A DNA stretch of 64,000 nt from Streptomyces sp. 378 (lineage in GTDB: Bacteria; Actinomycetota; Actinomycetes; Streptomycetales; Streptomycetaceae). Made by a program: the position numbers and the translations under genes. The notes beneath the pieces are model-generated. The model did not search any database and had not been told where the DNA came from. It saw only the letters and a list, made by a program, of their open reading frames with translations. The stretch's first letter is position 1. Each line of letters opens with the position of its first letter. Shown in pieces: positions 52,430-61,341 of the stretch. The DNA is taken from contig NZ_JASKMS010000002.1 of assembly GCF_030124145.1 (NCBI RefSeq), forward strand, positions 430,266-494,265, in the 5' to 3' direction.

Positions 52430-52475
52430 CGGTGGCGTCACCCGGACGTACGTGATCCCCCACATGACGCCACCG
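52430..52475. repeat. Perfect inverted repeat CGGTGGCGTCA ... TGACGCCACCG
   Basis: Eleven-base arms (52430-52440 and 52465-52475) around a 24-base loop, between the arginase-family stop and the MerR ATG. It could be a terminator, but the long loop and location about 100 bp before MerR also fit a looping operator. Confidence 0.6.
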
Positions 52476-52576
52476 TGGACGCGGCGGCTCACGTCACAGA
52501 GCGCTCCTTCTCACACGGCCTTCACGTTCGGCCCCGGAGGTTTCACAGCGCTGGTGGGACAGCGATACTGCTGCAC

Positions 52577-53293
52577 ATGACGACCGACACCGAGGAGCCG
52601 ACCCTCACGATCGACGAGTTGGCCGCCCGGGCCGGTGTCACGGTGCGCACGGTGCGCTTCTACGGCACGAAGGGGCTGCTCCCTCCGCCGGTGCTCGGTC
52701 CCCGGCGCGTGGGGCACTACGGGCAGGAGCATCTGGCCCGGCTGGCGCTGATCGAGGAGTTGCGGCAGCAGGGCATGACGCTGGCGGGCATCGAGCGCTA
52801 TCTGCGCCGGTTGCCGCCGGACCTCAGCCCGCGCGACCTCGCCGTTCACCGCGCGGTGGTCGCCTCCTGGGCGCCGGACGCCGTCGAGACGGTCACGCGG
52901 CACGAACTTCAGCGGCGGGCCGGGCGGCCGCTCGACGGCGAGGACGTCGAGCGGCTGGTCGCGATGGGCGTGCTGCGGCCGGCGGACGGCGGCTACGAGG
53001 CGGATCTCGGTCTGCTCCGGCTGGGTGTCGGGCTGCTGGACGTGCCCCTCTCCCAGGAGGCGATCTTCGCGGCGCGCAAGGTTCTCATCGAGCACGCGCG
53101 CGCCGCGGCCCGGGAACTCTCCCAGCTCTTCCGCGGCGAGGTGGCGGAGCGTGACGCGCGGGACGTGCGGTCCCTGTCGGCGCACATGCAGCCTTTGGTG
53201 GTGCAGGCGCTCCTCACCGCTTTCCAGCGGTCGCTGAGGGAAGAGCTGGGAGAGTGGCTCACCGAGGCGTCACGGGAGTCAGGCGCGGGCTGA
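52577..53293 (+). CDS. MerR-family transcriptional regulator
   Basis: This 238-residue activator has an N-terminal winged HTH with LTIDELAARAGVTVRTVRFYGTKGLLPPP and the coiled-coil LARLALIEELRQQGMTLAGIERYLRRL, followed by a long C-terminal region that probably binds ligand. It is convergent with the beta-oxidation operon and overlaps its last gene by 15 bp, so it may control those genes. No effector cysteine cluster for metals is seen. Confidence 0.9.
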   Translation: MTTDTEEPTLTIDELAARAGVTVRTVRFYGTKGLLPPPVLGPRRVGHYGQEHLARLALIEELRQQGMTLAGIERYLRRLPPDLSPRDLAVHRAVVASWAPDAVETVTRHELQRRAGRPLDGEDVERLVAMGVLRPADGGYEADLGLLRLGVGLLDVPLSQEAIFAARKVLIEHARAAARELSQLFRGEVAERDARDVRSLSAHMQPLVVQALLTAFQRSLREELGEWLTEASRESGAG

Positions 53294-55465
53294 GTCGGCG
53301 AACCGCTCCCCCTTCTCCGCCTTCTCCACCAGCAGCGCGGGCGGGGCGAAGCGCTCCCCGTACTGCTCGGCGAGTTCACGGGCGCGTGCCACGAAGCCGG
53401 GCAGGCCGCCCTCGTAGCCGTTGATGTACTGGAGCACGCCGCCGGTCCAGCCCGGGAAGCCGATGCCGAAGATGGAGCCGATGTTGGCGTCGGCGACCGA
53501 GGTCAGCACGCCCTCCTCCAGCAGCCGGACGGTGTCCAGCGCCTCGGAGAACAGCATGCGTTCCTGCATGTCCCGGAACGGGATCCGGTGCCCCGGCCGG
53601 GTGAAGTGCTCGCGCAGTCCGGGCCAGATGCGGGTGCGCTTGCCGTCGTCGCCGTAGTCGTAGAAGCCGGCGCCGCCGCTGCGGCCCGTGCGGCCGAACT
53701 CGTCGACCATGCGGTCGATGACGGCCTCGGCCGGGTGGGCCGTCCAGGTGCCGCCCGCCTCCTCGACCGCCCGCTTGGACTCGGCCCGGATCTTGCGGGG
53801 CAGCGTCAGCGTCAGCTCGTCCATCAGCGACAGCACCTTGGCCGGGTAGCCGGCCTGGGCGGCGGCCTGTTCGACCGAGGCGGGCTCGATGCCCTCGCCG
53901 ACCATGGCGACGCCCTCGTTGATGAAGTGGCCGATGACCCGGGAGGTGAAGAAGCCGCGCGAGTCGTTGACGACGATCGGCGTCTTGTTGATCTGCCGGA
54001 CCAGGTCGAAGGCGCGGGCCAGCGCCTCCTCACCGGTGCGCTCACCCTTGATGATCTCGACGAGCGGCATCTTGTCGACCGGCGAGAAGAAGTGCAGGCC
54101 GATGAAGTCGCCCTGACGCTCCACGCCTTCGGCGAGCGCGGTGATGGGCAGGGTGGAGGTGTTGGAGCACAGCAGCGCGTCGGGCTCGACGACGTGCTGG
54201 ATCTCCTGGAAGACCTTGTGCTTGAGGGACGTGTCCTCGAAGACGGCCTCGATGACGGCGTCGCAGCCGGCCAGGTCCTGGACCTCGGCGGTGGGGGTGA
54301 TGCGGCCGAGCAGCGCGTCGGCCTTCTCCTGGGTCGTGCGGCCCTTGGCGACGGCCTTGGCGCACAGCTTCTCGGAGTACCCCTTGCCCTTGAGGGCCGC
54401 CTCCAGGGAGACGTCCTTCAGGACGACGTCGATGCCGGCGCGGGCGCAGGAGTAGGCGATGCCGGCGCCCATCATGCCGGCGCCGAGGACGGCGACCTTG
54501 CGGACCGTGCGGGGCTCGATGCCCTTGGGGCGGTTGGCGCCGGAGTTGACGGCCTGGAGGTCGAAGAAGAAGGCCTGGATCATGTTCTTCGACGTCTGGC
54601 CGGCCGCGAGGTCCACGAAGTGGCGGGCCTCGATGACCTGGGCGGTCTCGAAGTCGACCTGGGAGCCCTCGACGGCTGCGGCGAGGATGTTGCGCGGCGC
54701 CGGGTAGGGGGCGCCGCCCGTCTGCTTGCGCAGGGTGGCGGGGAAGGCGGGCAGGTTCGCGGCGAACTTGGGGTTGGCCGGTGTGCCGCCGGGGATGCGG
54801 TAGCCGGGCTTGTCCCAGGGCTGCTGGGACTCGGGGTTGGCGTCGATGAAGGCGCGGGCCTTGGCGAGCAGTTCCTCGTGGGTGGCGGCCACGTCGTCGA
54901 CGAGGCCGTTCTCCAGGGCGCGGCGCGGGCTGTACTGGGTGCCCTGGAGGAGGACCTTCAGCAGGGCGTCGGCGATTCCCAGCATGCGCACGGTGCGGAC
55001 GACGCCGCCGCCTCCGGGGAGCAGGCCGAGGGTGACCTCGGGGCAGCCGATCTTGGAGCCGGGCGCGTCGAGGGCGACGCGGTGGTGGCAGGCCAGGGCG
55101 ATCTCGTAACCGCCGCCGAGGGCCGCGCCGTTGAGGGCGGCGACGACCGGCTTGCCGAGGCTCTCGATGCGGCGCAGGTTCCGCTTGATGGCCATGCCGC
55201 CGTCGAACAGCTCCTGGGCCGTCTCGGGCGTGACGCGGATGAGGTCGCGCAGGTCGCCGCCCGCGAAGAAGGTCTTCTTCGCGGAGGTGACGATGACGCC
55301 CCGGATGGAGTCCTTCTCGGCCTCCAGACGGTCGGTGACGGCGGCGAGCGAGTCGCGGAACGCCTGGTTCATGGTGTTCGCGGACTGGTTCGGGTCGTCG
55401 ATGACGAGGGTGACGAGGCCGGTGCGGTCCTGTTCCCAGCGGATGGTGGTGGGCTCAGTGCTCAT
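53279..55465 (-). CDS. Multifunctional fatty-acid oxidation protein (FadB/FadJ type)
   Basis: This 728-residue beta-oxidation alpha subunit has an enoyl-CoA hydratase domain at about 10-200 with KKTFFAGGDLRDL and ALNGAALGGGYEIALA (oxyanion hole) and CPEVTLGLLPGGGG (the catalytic Glu). The 3-hydroxyacyl-CoA dehydrogenase NAD domain is at about 325-520 with VAVLGAGMMGAGIAYSCA, the C-terminal 3HCDH at about 520-728. It converts trans-2-enoyl-CoA to 3-ketoacyl-CoA. It follows the thiolase by 34 bp. Confidence 0.94.
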   Translation of the reverse strand: MSTEPTTIRWEQDRTGLVTLVIDDPNQSANTMNQAFRDSLAAVTDRLEAEKDSIRGVIVTSAKKTFFAGGDLRDLIRVTPETAQELFDGGMAIKRNLRRIESLGKPVVAALNGAALGGGYEIALACHHRVALDAPGSKIGCPEVTLGLLPGGGGVVRTVRMLGIADALLKVLLQGTQYSPRRALENGLVDDVAATHEELLAKARAFIDANPESQQPWDKPGYRIPGGTPANPKFAANLPAFPATLRKQTGGAPYPAPRNILAAAVEGSQVDFETAQVIEARHFVDLAAGQTSKNMIQAFFFDLQAVNSGANRPKGIEPRTVRKVAVLGAGMMGAGIAYSCARAGIDVVLKDVSLEAALKGKGYSEKLCAKAVAKGRTTQEKADALLGRITPTAEVQDLAGCDAVIEAVFEDTSLKHKVFQEIQHVVEPDALLCSNTSTLPITALAEGVERQGDFIGLHFFSPVDKMPLVEIIKGERTGEEALARAFDLVRQINKTPIVVNDSRGFFTSRVIGHFINEGVAMVGEGIEPASVEQAAAQAGYPAKVLSLMDELTLTLPRKIRAESKRAVEEAGGTWTAHPAEAVIDRMVDEFGRTGRSGGAGFYDYGDDGKRTRIWPGLREHFTRPGHRIPFRDMQERMLFSEALDTVRLLEEGVLTSVADANIGSIFGIGFPGWTGGVLQYINGYEGGLPGFVARARELAEQYGERFAPPALLVEKAEKGERFADSARA

Positions 55466-55499
55466 GTGGAGGTGCTCCGTGTGATCCGTCGGGAGGGGG

Positions 55500-56714
55500 T
55501 CAGATGCGCTCGACGATGGTGGCGACGCCCATGCCGCCGCCGACGCACAGCGTGGCGAGGCCGTAGCGCTTGTCCTGGCGCTCGAGTTCGTCGACGAGGG
55601 TGCCGAGGATCATCGCGCCGGTGGCGCCGAGGGGGTGGCCGAGCGCGATCGCGCCGCCGTTGACGTTGACCTTGTCCAGGGACAGGCCCATGTCCCGTAC
55701 GAAGCGCAGCACGACCGCCGCGAACGCCTCGTTGATCTCGACGAGGTCGATGTCGTCGATGGTCAGTCCGGCCTTGGCGAGGGCCTTGCGGGTGGCGGGG
55801 GCGGGGCCGGTGAGCATGATGGTGGGCTCGGAGCCGGAGACGGCTGCGGAGACGATCCGCGCGCGGGGCGTGAGGCCGTAGCGCTCGCCGACTTCCTTGG
55901 AGCCGATCGCGACGAGCGAGGCGCCGTCCACGATGCCGGAGGAGTTGCCCGCGTGGTGGACGTGGTCGATCTTCTCCACCCAGTGGTACTGCTGGAGGGC
56001 GACCGCGTCGAAGCCGCCGAGTTCGCCGATGTCCGCGAAGGACGGCTTCAGCTTGGCGAGGGAGTCGGCGGTGGTGCCGGGGCGCGGGAACTCGTCGTGG
56101 TCGAGGACGATCAGACCGCTGCGGTCCTTCACCGGGACGACGGACCTGTCGAAGCGGCCGTCCTTCATGGCGGTGGCGGCCCGCTCCTGGGAGAGGGCGG
56201 CGTACTCGTCGACGTCGCGCCGGGAGAAGCCCTCGATGGTGGCGATGAGGTCGGCGCCGATGCCCTGCGGCACGAAGTTGACCTGGAGGTTGGTCATCGG
56301 GTCGTTGAACCAGGCGCCGCCGTCGGAGGCCATCGGCACCCGGGACATCGACTCGACGCCGCCCGCCAGGACGAGGTCCTCCCAGCCGGAACGGACCTTC
56401 GCCGCGGCCAGGTTGACGGCCTCCAGTCCCGAGGCACAGAAGCGGTTCTCCTGCACTCCGGCCACCGTGTCGGGCAGCCCGGCCGCGATCGCCGCGATCC
56501 GCGCGATGTCGGAGCCCTGGTCGCCGACCGGGCCGACGACGCCGAGGACGATGTCGTCGACGGCGGCCGGGTCGAGGTCCGGGAAGCGGGCGCGGACCTC
56601 GTGGATGAGTCCGACGACCAGGTCGATGGGCTTGGTGCCGTGCAGGGCGCCGCCTGCCTTGCCGCGCCCGCGCGGGGTGCGGATCGCGTCGTACACGTAC
56701 GCTTCGGTGCTCAC
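55500..56714 (-). CDS. Acetyl-CoA C-acyltransferase (thiolase, FadA type)
   Basis: This 404-residue thiolase has the nucleophile Cys in [11 protein letters not shown], the catalytic His in [15 protein letters not shown] and the second Cys in [10 protein letters not shown]. It cleaves 3-ketoacyl-CoA to acetyl-CoA and a shortened acyl-CoA. The GTG start ([16 protein letters not shown]) has AAAGG eight bases upstream. It sits between the CaiB-like gene and FadB-like gene; the pair makes the full beta-oxidation complex. Confidence 0.95.
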   Translation of the reverse strand: MSTEAYVYDAIRTPRGRGKAGGALHGTKPIDLVVGLIHEVRARFPDLDPAAVDDIVLGVVGPVGDQGSDIARIAAIAAGLPDTVAGVQENRFCASGLEAVNLAAAKVRSGWEDLVLAGGVESMSRVPMASDGGAWFNDPMTNLQVNFVPQGIGADLIATIEGFSRRDVDEYAALSQERAATAMKDGRFDRSVVPVKDRSGLIVLDHDEFPRPGTTADSLAKLKPSFADIGELGGFDAVALQQYHWVEKIDHVHHAGNSSGIVDGASLVAIGSKEVGERYGLTPRARIVSAAVSGSEPTIMLTGPAPATRKALAKAGLTIDDIDLVEINEAFAAVVLRFVRDMGLSLDKVNVNGGAIALGHPLGATGAMILGTLVDELERQDKRYGLATLCVGGGMGVATIVERI

Positions 56715-56725
56715 GAGGAGGCCTT

Positions 56726-57871
56726 TCACTGAGGGTTTCGGGACGCGGGGAGGAGCCCGGGGACGTCCCAGTCCCGGGCGACGTCCGCGGTGTCGGCGCC
56801 CGGCCGGGCCGGGCCGGTGCGGACGGAGGTCGGGGTCGCGGAGAAGCGGGGGGCCGGGGCGGGCTGGGTGATGCCGCCGTGGTCGGTGAAGGTGCCGCGG
56901 GCGGCCAGGTGCGGGTGGTGCGGGGCCTCGCGCAGCGACAGCACGGGCGCCACGCACGCGTCACTGCCGTCGAAGACGGCCGTCCATTCGTCTCTGGTCC
57001 GGCTCTTGAAGCGGGCGGCGATCTCTTCGCGCAGTTCGTCCCAACGGGCGATGTCCGTGCGGGCCCCGGTGCGGTCGCCGAGGCCGAGGAGGGCGAGGAA
57101 CTCCGCGTAGAACTGCGGCTCCAGGGCGCCGACGGCCATGTACCGGCCGTCTGCGGTCTCGTAGGTGCCGTAGTAGGGGCAGCCGCCGTCCAGGAGGTTG
57201 GCGCCGCGGTGGTCCTGCCAGCCACCGGCGGCGAGCATGCCGTGGATCATCGTGGCGAGATGGGCGGTGCCGTCGACGATCGCGGCGTCCACGACCTGGC
57301 CGGTGCCGCTCGCACGCGCGTGGTGGAGGGCGGCGAGAACGCCGACGACCAGGTACAGGGAGCCGCCCGCGTAGTCGCCGAGGAGGTTGGCGGGGGCGGC
57401 GGGCGGCTCGTCCGGTCGGCCGGTCATGCCGAGGGTGCCGGTGGGGGCGATGTACGCGATGTCGTGTCCGGCGCGCTGGGCGAGCGGTCCGTCCTGGCCC
57501 CAGCCGGTCATCCGGCCGTAGACGAGGCGCGGGTTGCGGGCGAGGCAGGCCTCGGGGCCGACGCCGAGGCGTTCGGCGACGCCGGGCCGGTAGCCCTCGA
57601 CGAGGAGGTCGGCGCGGGCGGCGAGGGCGAGCACCTGGTCCGGGCCGTCCGGGGCCTTCAGGTCGACGACCACCGAGCGCTTGTTGCGGTTGGTGACGTC
57701 GTACACCGGGTCGATCGCGAGTACGGGGCCGCCCGGGCGGTCCACGCGCACCACGTCGGCCCCGAGATCGGCCAGGAGCATGGCGGCGAACGGGCCGGGC
57801 CCGATACCCGCCAGCTCGACCACGCGCACGCCGGTGAGCGGGCCGTGTCCTGGCGTCCTTGCCGTGGTCAT
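56726..57871 (-). CDS. CaiB/BaiF family CoA-transferase
   Basis: This 381-residue class-III CoA-transferase/racemase-like enzyme has [20 protein letters not shown] and [13 protein letters not shown] at the N-terminus, and the catalytic Asp in [34 protein letters not shown] is a family signature. It moves CoA between carboxylic acids, or may be an alpha-methylacyl-CoA racemase needed for branched-chain lipids. It is first in the beta-oxidation operon; GGGGGCTGG precedes the ATG. Confidence 0.92.
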   Translation of the reverse strand: MTTARTPGHGPLTGVRVVELAGIGPGPFAAMLLADLGADVVRVDRPGGPVLAIDPVYDVTNRNKRSVVVDLKAPDGPDQVLALAARADLLVEGYRPGVAERLGVGPEACLARNPRLVYGRMTGWGQDGPLAQRAGHDIAYIAPTGTLGMTGRPDEPPAAPANLLGDYAGGSLYLVVGVLAALHHARASGTGQVVDAAIVDGTAHLATMIHGMLAAGGWQDHRGANLLDGGCPYYGTYETADGRYMAVGALEPQFYAEFLALLGLGDRTGARTDIARWDELREEIAARFKSRTRDEWTAVFDGSDACVAPVLSLREAPHHPHLAARGTFTDHGGITQPAPAPRFSATPTSVRTGPARPGADTADVARDWDVPGLLPASRNPQ

Positions 57872-57891
57872 CCAGCCCCCAGTGCTGTGAC

Positions 57892-57962
57892 ACATCTGAT
57901 GTAACACCAGTGATGCTAAGAACGTGTTCCACTCGGCACAAGACCTGAACGAGCAAGCGCTT
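57892..57962. promoter_or_regulatory. Beta-oxidation operon promoter with two dyads
   Basis: A perfect ACATC-T-GATGT palindrome (57892-57902) and an AAGCGCTT core (57955-57962) lie 20-90 bp upstream of the CaiB-like ATG. The second resembles TetR-type lipid-responsive sites only in its core. Both could be operators for control by acyl-CoA or by the nearby MerR. Confidence 0.4.
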
Positions 57963-57981
57963 AGCAATCTGCCGGACGAGG

Positions 57982-58362
57982 TCAGCCCGCGTCCAGCTCG
58001 TCTATCAGCCGCTTCGGGGCGATCACCCGGTAGCTCTCCTCCACCCAGTCGCAGAGCACCTCCGCGGCCGGGGCACCCTGCCGCTCCAGGGGGATGCTCA
58101 CCCAGCCCGCCTTGCCCAGGCCGTAGCCGGCGGGCTCGGCGCCGGGGCAGGCCAGCGCGTGCGCGTGCGCCGTCTCGTCCTTGAGCTTCACTGTCACCCC
58201 CAGGGGGTAACTGCCGTCCTGGACCCCGAGGAAGACGAACACCTTCTTGTTGACCTTCGCGACGGACTCGCCCCAGGGGAACTCCTCGACGGCATCCGGC
58301 AGCCCCAGCGCGAACGCGCGCACTTTCTCCCACTTCTTCAGGGCATTCCTGGGCACGGCCAT
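57982..58362 (-). CDS. MmcQ/YjbR family DNA-binding protein
   Basis: This 126-residue protein has the CyaY-like YjbR fold. Typical stretches are LGLPDAVEEFPWGESVAKVNKKVFVFLG and SYPLGVTVKLKD, ending with WVEESYRVIAPKRLIDEL. Family structures show a DNA-binding-like double-wing surface, but no function is established. It is divergent from the saccharopine-dehydrogenase-like gene. Confidence 0.88.
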   Translation of the reverse strand: MAVPRNALKKWEKVRAFALGLPDAVEEFPWGESVAKVNKKVFVFLGVQDGSYPLGVTVKLKDETAHAHALACPGAEPAGYGLGKAGWVSIPLERQGAPAAEVLCDWVEESYRVIAPKRLIDELDAG

Positions 58363-58453
58363 CGTCGTCCTCCGGGCTCGTCGTCGGGCTCCGCACCCCT
58401 CACGCTAGCCTCGGCCACCGACAGCGGCACGGGCTGCACGACCGAGGGGTGTC

Positions 58454-59632
58454 ATGAGCAGGCAAAGCAGGACGGACCGTCCGTACGACATCGTGCTCTT
58501 CGGAGCGACCAGTTTCGCCGGGGCGCTCACCGCGGAATACCTGGCCGCGCACGCGCCCGGGGGACTGCACTGGGCGATCGCGGGCCGCAATACCGAGAAG
58601 CTGGAGCGGCTGCGGGAACGGCTGCCCGCCGACGCTGAAGTGGGGGTGCTGCGCGCGGACGTGTCCGACCCGGCCTCGCTGCGCGACCTCGCGGAGCACG
58701 CGCGCGTGGTGGCCACGACCGTCGGCCCGTACGTGACCTACGGCGAGGAACTCCTCGCCGCCTGCGCCGACACCGGCACCGACTACCTCGACCTGTGCGG
58801 CGAACCCGAGTTCGTGGACCTGATGTACGTCCGGCACGACGCACGCGCACGGGAGACCGGGGCGCGGCTGGTGCACGCCGCCGGATTCGACTCGATCCCG
58901 CACGACCTGGGCGTGTACTTCACCGTGCAGCAGCTGCCGGAGGACGTGCCGCTGGACGTCGAGGGCTTCGTGACCGCCGACGCGGCGTTCTCCGGCGGGA
59001 CCTTCGCCTCGGCCCTCAACCAGTTCGCGCGGCAGCGGGAGATGGTGGCGGCCGTACGGGACCGGCGGCGGCACGAGCCGCGGCCGGTGGGCCGGCGGGT
59101 CTCGGCGCCGCTCGGCGCGCCCCGGTTCGCCCAGGAGGTCGGTGCGTGGGCGCTGCCGATGCCGACCATCGACCCGCAGATCGTGCGGCGCTCGGCGGCG
59201 GCCCTCGACCGGTACGGGCCCGACTTCCGCTACCGGCAGTACGCGGCCGTCCGGCATCTGCCGATCGCCGTGGGAGGCGTCGCGGCGGTCGGCGCGCTGG
59301 TCGCGGCGGCCCAGGTGCCGCCGGTGCGGCGCTGGTTGTCGGACCGGCTGAAGCCCGGGGACGGGCCGAGCCCCGAGAAGCGGGCGAAGAGCTGGTTCTC
59401 CGTGCGCTTCGTGGGTGAGGGCGGCGGCAAGCGGGTGTACACGGAGGTGTCGGGCGGCGACCCCGGCTACGACGAGACGGCCAAGATGCTCGCCGAGTCG
59501 GCGCTCTGCCTGGCCCTGGACGACCTTCCGAACACGGCGGGCCAGGTGACCACGGCCGTGGCGATGGGCAACGCGCTGATCGACCGGCTCGGTGCGGCGG
59601 GCATCCGCTTCCGGATCGCGGCGGCCCGCTGA
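58454..59632 (+). CDS. Saccharopine dehydrogenase-like NAD(P)-binding reductase
   Basis: This 392-residue protein has a Rossmann motif DIVLFGATSFAGALTAEYLA and YLDLCGEPEF, as in the trans-acting enoyl reductases of mycobacteria. A hydrophobic helix near 268-290 (LPIAVGGVAAVGALVAAAQV) suggests membrane attachment. It probably reduces an enoyl-lipid intermediate, but no polyketide synthase is in the window, so the substrate is open. Confidence 0.88.
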   Translation: MSRQSRTDRPYDIVLFGATSFAGALTAEYLAAHAPGGLHWAIAGRNTEKLERLRERLPADAEVGVLRADVSDPASLRDLAEHARVVATTVGPYVTYGEELLAACADTGTDYLDLCGEPEFVDLMYVRHDARARETGARLVHAAGFDSIPHDLGVYFTVQQLPEDVPLDVEGFVTADAAFSGGTFASALNQFARQREMVAAVRDRRRHEPRPVGRRVSAPLGAPRFAQEVGAWALPMPTIDPQIVRRSAAALDRYGPDFRYRQYAAVRHLPIAVGGVAAVGALVAAAQVPPVRRWLSDRLKPGDGPSPEKRAKSWFSVRFVGEGGGKRVYTEVSGGDPGYDETAKMLAESALCLALDDLPNTAGQVTTAVAMGNALIDRLGAAGIRFRIAAAR

Positions 59633-59637
59633 AGGTC

Positions 59638-59784
59638 CTACAGCGGCCACTCGGCGATGGTGTAGATCATCCCGGCGATCCAGCCGAGCCCGGCCAGCAC
59701 GGCGAGGATCAACCCTATGGTGACGGCCCGCTCAACGCTCTGGGTCGGGCCGGCAACTGGCTTGGGGGCGCGGTGCGTTGTCAT
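59638..59784 (-). CDS. Small single-pass membrane protein
   Basis: A 48-residue ORF (MTTHRAPKPVAGPTQSVERA, then VTIGLILAVLAGLGWIAGMI and a short IAEWPL-type end) with one clear transmembrane helix. GGGGCG precedes the ATG. It is convergent with the saccharopine-dehydrogenase-like gene, 5 bp apart. Family unknown. Confidence 0.7.
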   Translation of the reverse strand: MTTHRAPKPVAGPTQSVERAVTIGLILAVLAGLGWIAGMIYTIAEWPL

Positions 59785-59888
59785 GCGCCCCAGCCTGCCG
59801 CCGGGGCCGCGGCCGGGCATCCGTACGGGTACTCAGCCCCGGTACTCAGATCGCGCCGCCCGGCTCACCGCCGGGGACGTGCGGTCGG

Positions 59889-60581
59889 TCAGGCGGGGTC
59901 GGCCTGCCGCAGCGCCTCGCGGCACAACGCGTCCGCCCTGCGGGTGGTCTCCGGGAGACGGTAGGCGGGGGTCAGCGCGAGGGTGTGCGCACAGGCGTCG
60001 TCCAGCGTCACCCGGTGGCCGACGGAGACGAAGACGGGCTTGACGTCGTCCCGGGTGCGCAGGGCGCGGCCGACCTCCTCGGACCCGGCGAGCAGCGGCG
60101 AGATGCTCCCGCGCGGGGGGTTCGGGTCGTCGTAGGTGAAGGCGAACGGGTTCTTGGCGACGCCGATCGTGGGCAGGCCGGTCAGGACGCCGAGGTGGCT
60201 GGCGAGGCCGAAGCGGCGGGGGTGGGCGAGGCCGTAGCCGTCGCAGACCACCAGGCCGGGCGGACAGGGCAGGGCGTCGAGGGCGGCGAGGACCGTGGGG
60301 ATCTCGCGGAAGGCCAGCAGTCCCGGCACGTAGGGGAAGGAGACCCGCCCCACGGCCGTGGCCTGCGCGACGACCTCCAGACTCGACGCGTCCAGCACGA
60401 CCGCCGCGGCCGCGACGACGTCCCGCTCGTCGTCGTAGGCGACGTCGACGCCCGTCACCGTGCCCGTCCCGGGCGGCGGTCCGGGTTCGCCGAGGATCAC
60501 GCGCTCGCGCAGTTCGTCCTGGACGGCGCGGGCCTGTTCCTCGGTGGCGGGCCAGTCCTCGGGGATGCGAACGGTCGTCAT
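59889..60581 (-). CDS. nfi: Endonuclease V
   Basis: This 230-residue deaminated-base (inosine) endonuclease cuts the second phosphodiester 3' of hypoxanthine in DNA. The catalytic Asp is in TVTGVDVAYDDERDVVAAAA, the damage-recognition wedge in the RVSFPYVPGLLAFREIP block, and a second metal Asp in LVVCDGYGLAHPRRFGLASHLG. KPVFVSVGHRVTLDDA is a conserved C-terminal element. It is a stand-alone DNA repair gene. Confidence 0.95.
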   Translation of the reverse strand: MTTVRIPEDWPATEEQARAVQDELRERVILGEPGPPPGTGTVTGVDVAYDDERDVVAAAAVVLDASSLEVVAQATAVGRVSFPYVPGLLAFREIPTVLAALDALPCPPGLVVCDGYGLAHPRRFGLASHLGVLTGLPTIGVAKNPFAFTYDDPNPPRGSISPLLAGSEEVGRALRTRDDVKPVFVSVGHRVTLDDACAHTLALTPAYRLPETTRRADALCREALRQADPA

Positions 60582-60643
60582 GGTGCCCTGAGCCTACGGG
60601 CTCCCCGGCGGCCGGACGGGTGCCCGGGGGTAGGCTCCCGCTC

Positions 60644-60937
60644 ATGTTCGTGCTGGAGCTGACGTACACCGCCCCGCTGGAAGCCGTCGACGCCGTGCTG
60701 GAGGAGCACGTCAGCTGGCTCGACGAGCAGTACCGGCAGGGGGTGTTCCTCGCGTCCGGGCGCAAGAGCCCCCGCGACGGCGGGGTGATCATCGCCGTCG
60801 CGGGGGATCGCGCGCGGATCGAGGCGATCACCGCGGAGGACCCGTTCGTCACCGCGGGCGTGTGCGCCTACCGCGTCACCGAGTTCACGGCGACGAAGAC
60901 GGCACCCGCGCTGGAGGCCTACCGCGAGACCCTCTGA
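60644..60937 (+). CDS. YciI family protein
   Basis: This 97-residue ferredoxin-like alpha/beta protein has FVLELTYTAPLEAVDAVLEEH with the family His (in EEHVSWL) and GVFLASGRKSPRDGG, and PFVTAGVCAYRVTEF at the end. The family may act as small dehydratases or heme-independent enzymes, but its role is not established. ATG is chosen from family length. Confidence 0.9.
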   Translation: MFVLELTYTAPLEAVDAVLEEHVSWLDEQYRQGVFLASGRKSPRDGGVIIAVAGDRARIEAITAEDPFVTAGVCAYRVTEFTATKTAPALEAYRETL

Positions 60938-60947
60938 GGCATCGGCC

Positions 60948-61271
60948 TCACTTGCCCAGTGCGCGCTGCAGCTGGCTCTTGTTCATGCTGGAACGGCCTT
61001 CGACGCCCTTGCGCTTGGCCTCCTGGTACAGCTGGTCGTAGGTGGGCCCCTGGGAGCCCTGCCCCGACCGCTGACCGCCCCGCTTGCCGGAGGACATGTC
61101 CTGGGTGGAGGTGCGGCTGGCCGTCTTCGACTCGCCGGAGCGGGCGCGTTCCTTGTTCACCGTCCGTGCGGCGATCTCCTTGGCACGGCCGGTGCTCTCG
61201 CCCCGATCCTTCGCGCTTTCCTTGATGTGCTCGTACTGGCGCTCCCGTTTGGAGCTCGAACCGCGTGGCAT
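60948..61271 (-). CDS. Basic plasmid-stabilisation-like protein with Rho_N/SAP-type C-terminus
   Basis: This 107-residue, highly charged protein opens with MPRGSSSKRERQYEHIKESA, has a Gly/Ser/Arg-rich disordered centre, and ends with EAKRKGVEGRSSMNKSQLQRAL, a helix-extended-loop-helix like Rho_N/SAP modules that bind nucleic acid. It resembles the actinomycete proteins often named plasmid stabilization protein. It is likely nucleic acid-binding; no partner is seen. Confidence 0.8.
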   Translation of the reverse strand: MPRGSSSKRERQYEHIKESAKDRGESTGRAKEIAARTVNKERARSGESKTASRTSTQDMSSGKRGGQRSGQGSQGPTYDQLYQEAKRKGVEGRSSMNKSQLQRALGK

Positions 61272-61341
61272 TCTCGCTCACTTCCTTTCACGATCAGTGA
61301 ACGAGTACCCACACTGCCAACGATCAGGGCACCCCGCATGC

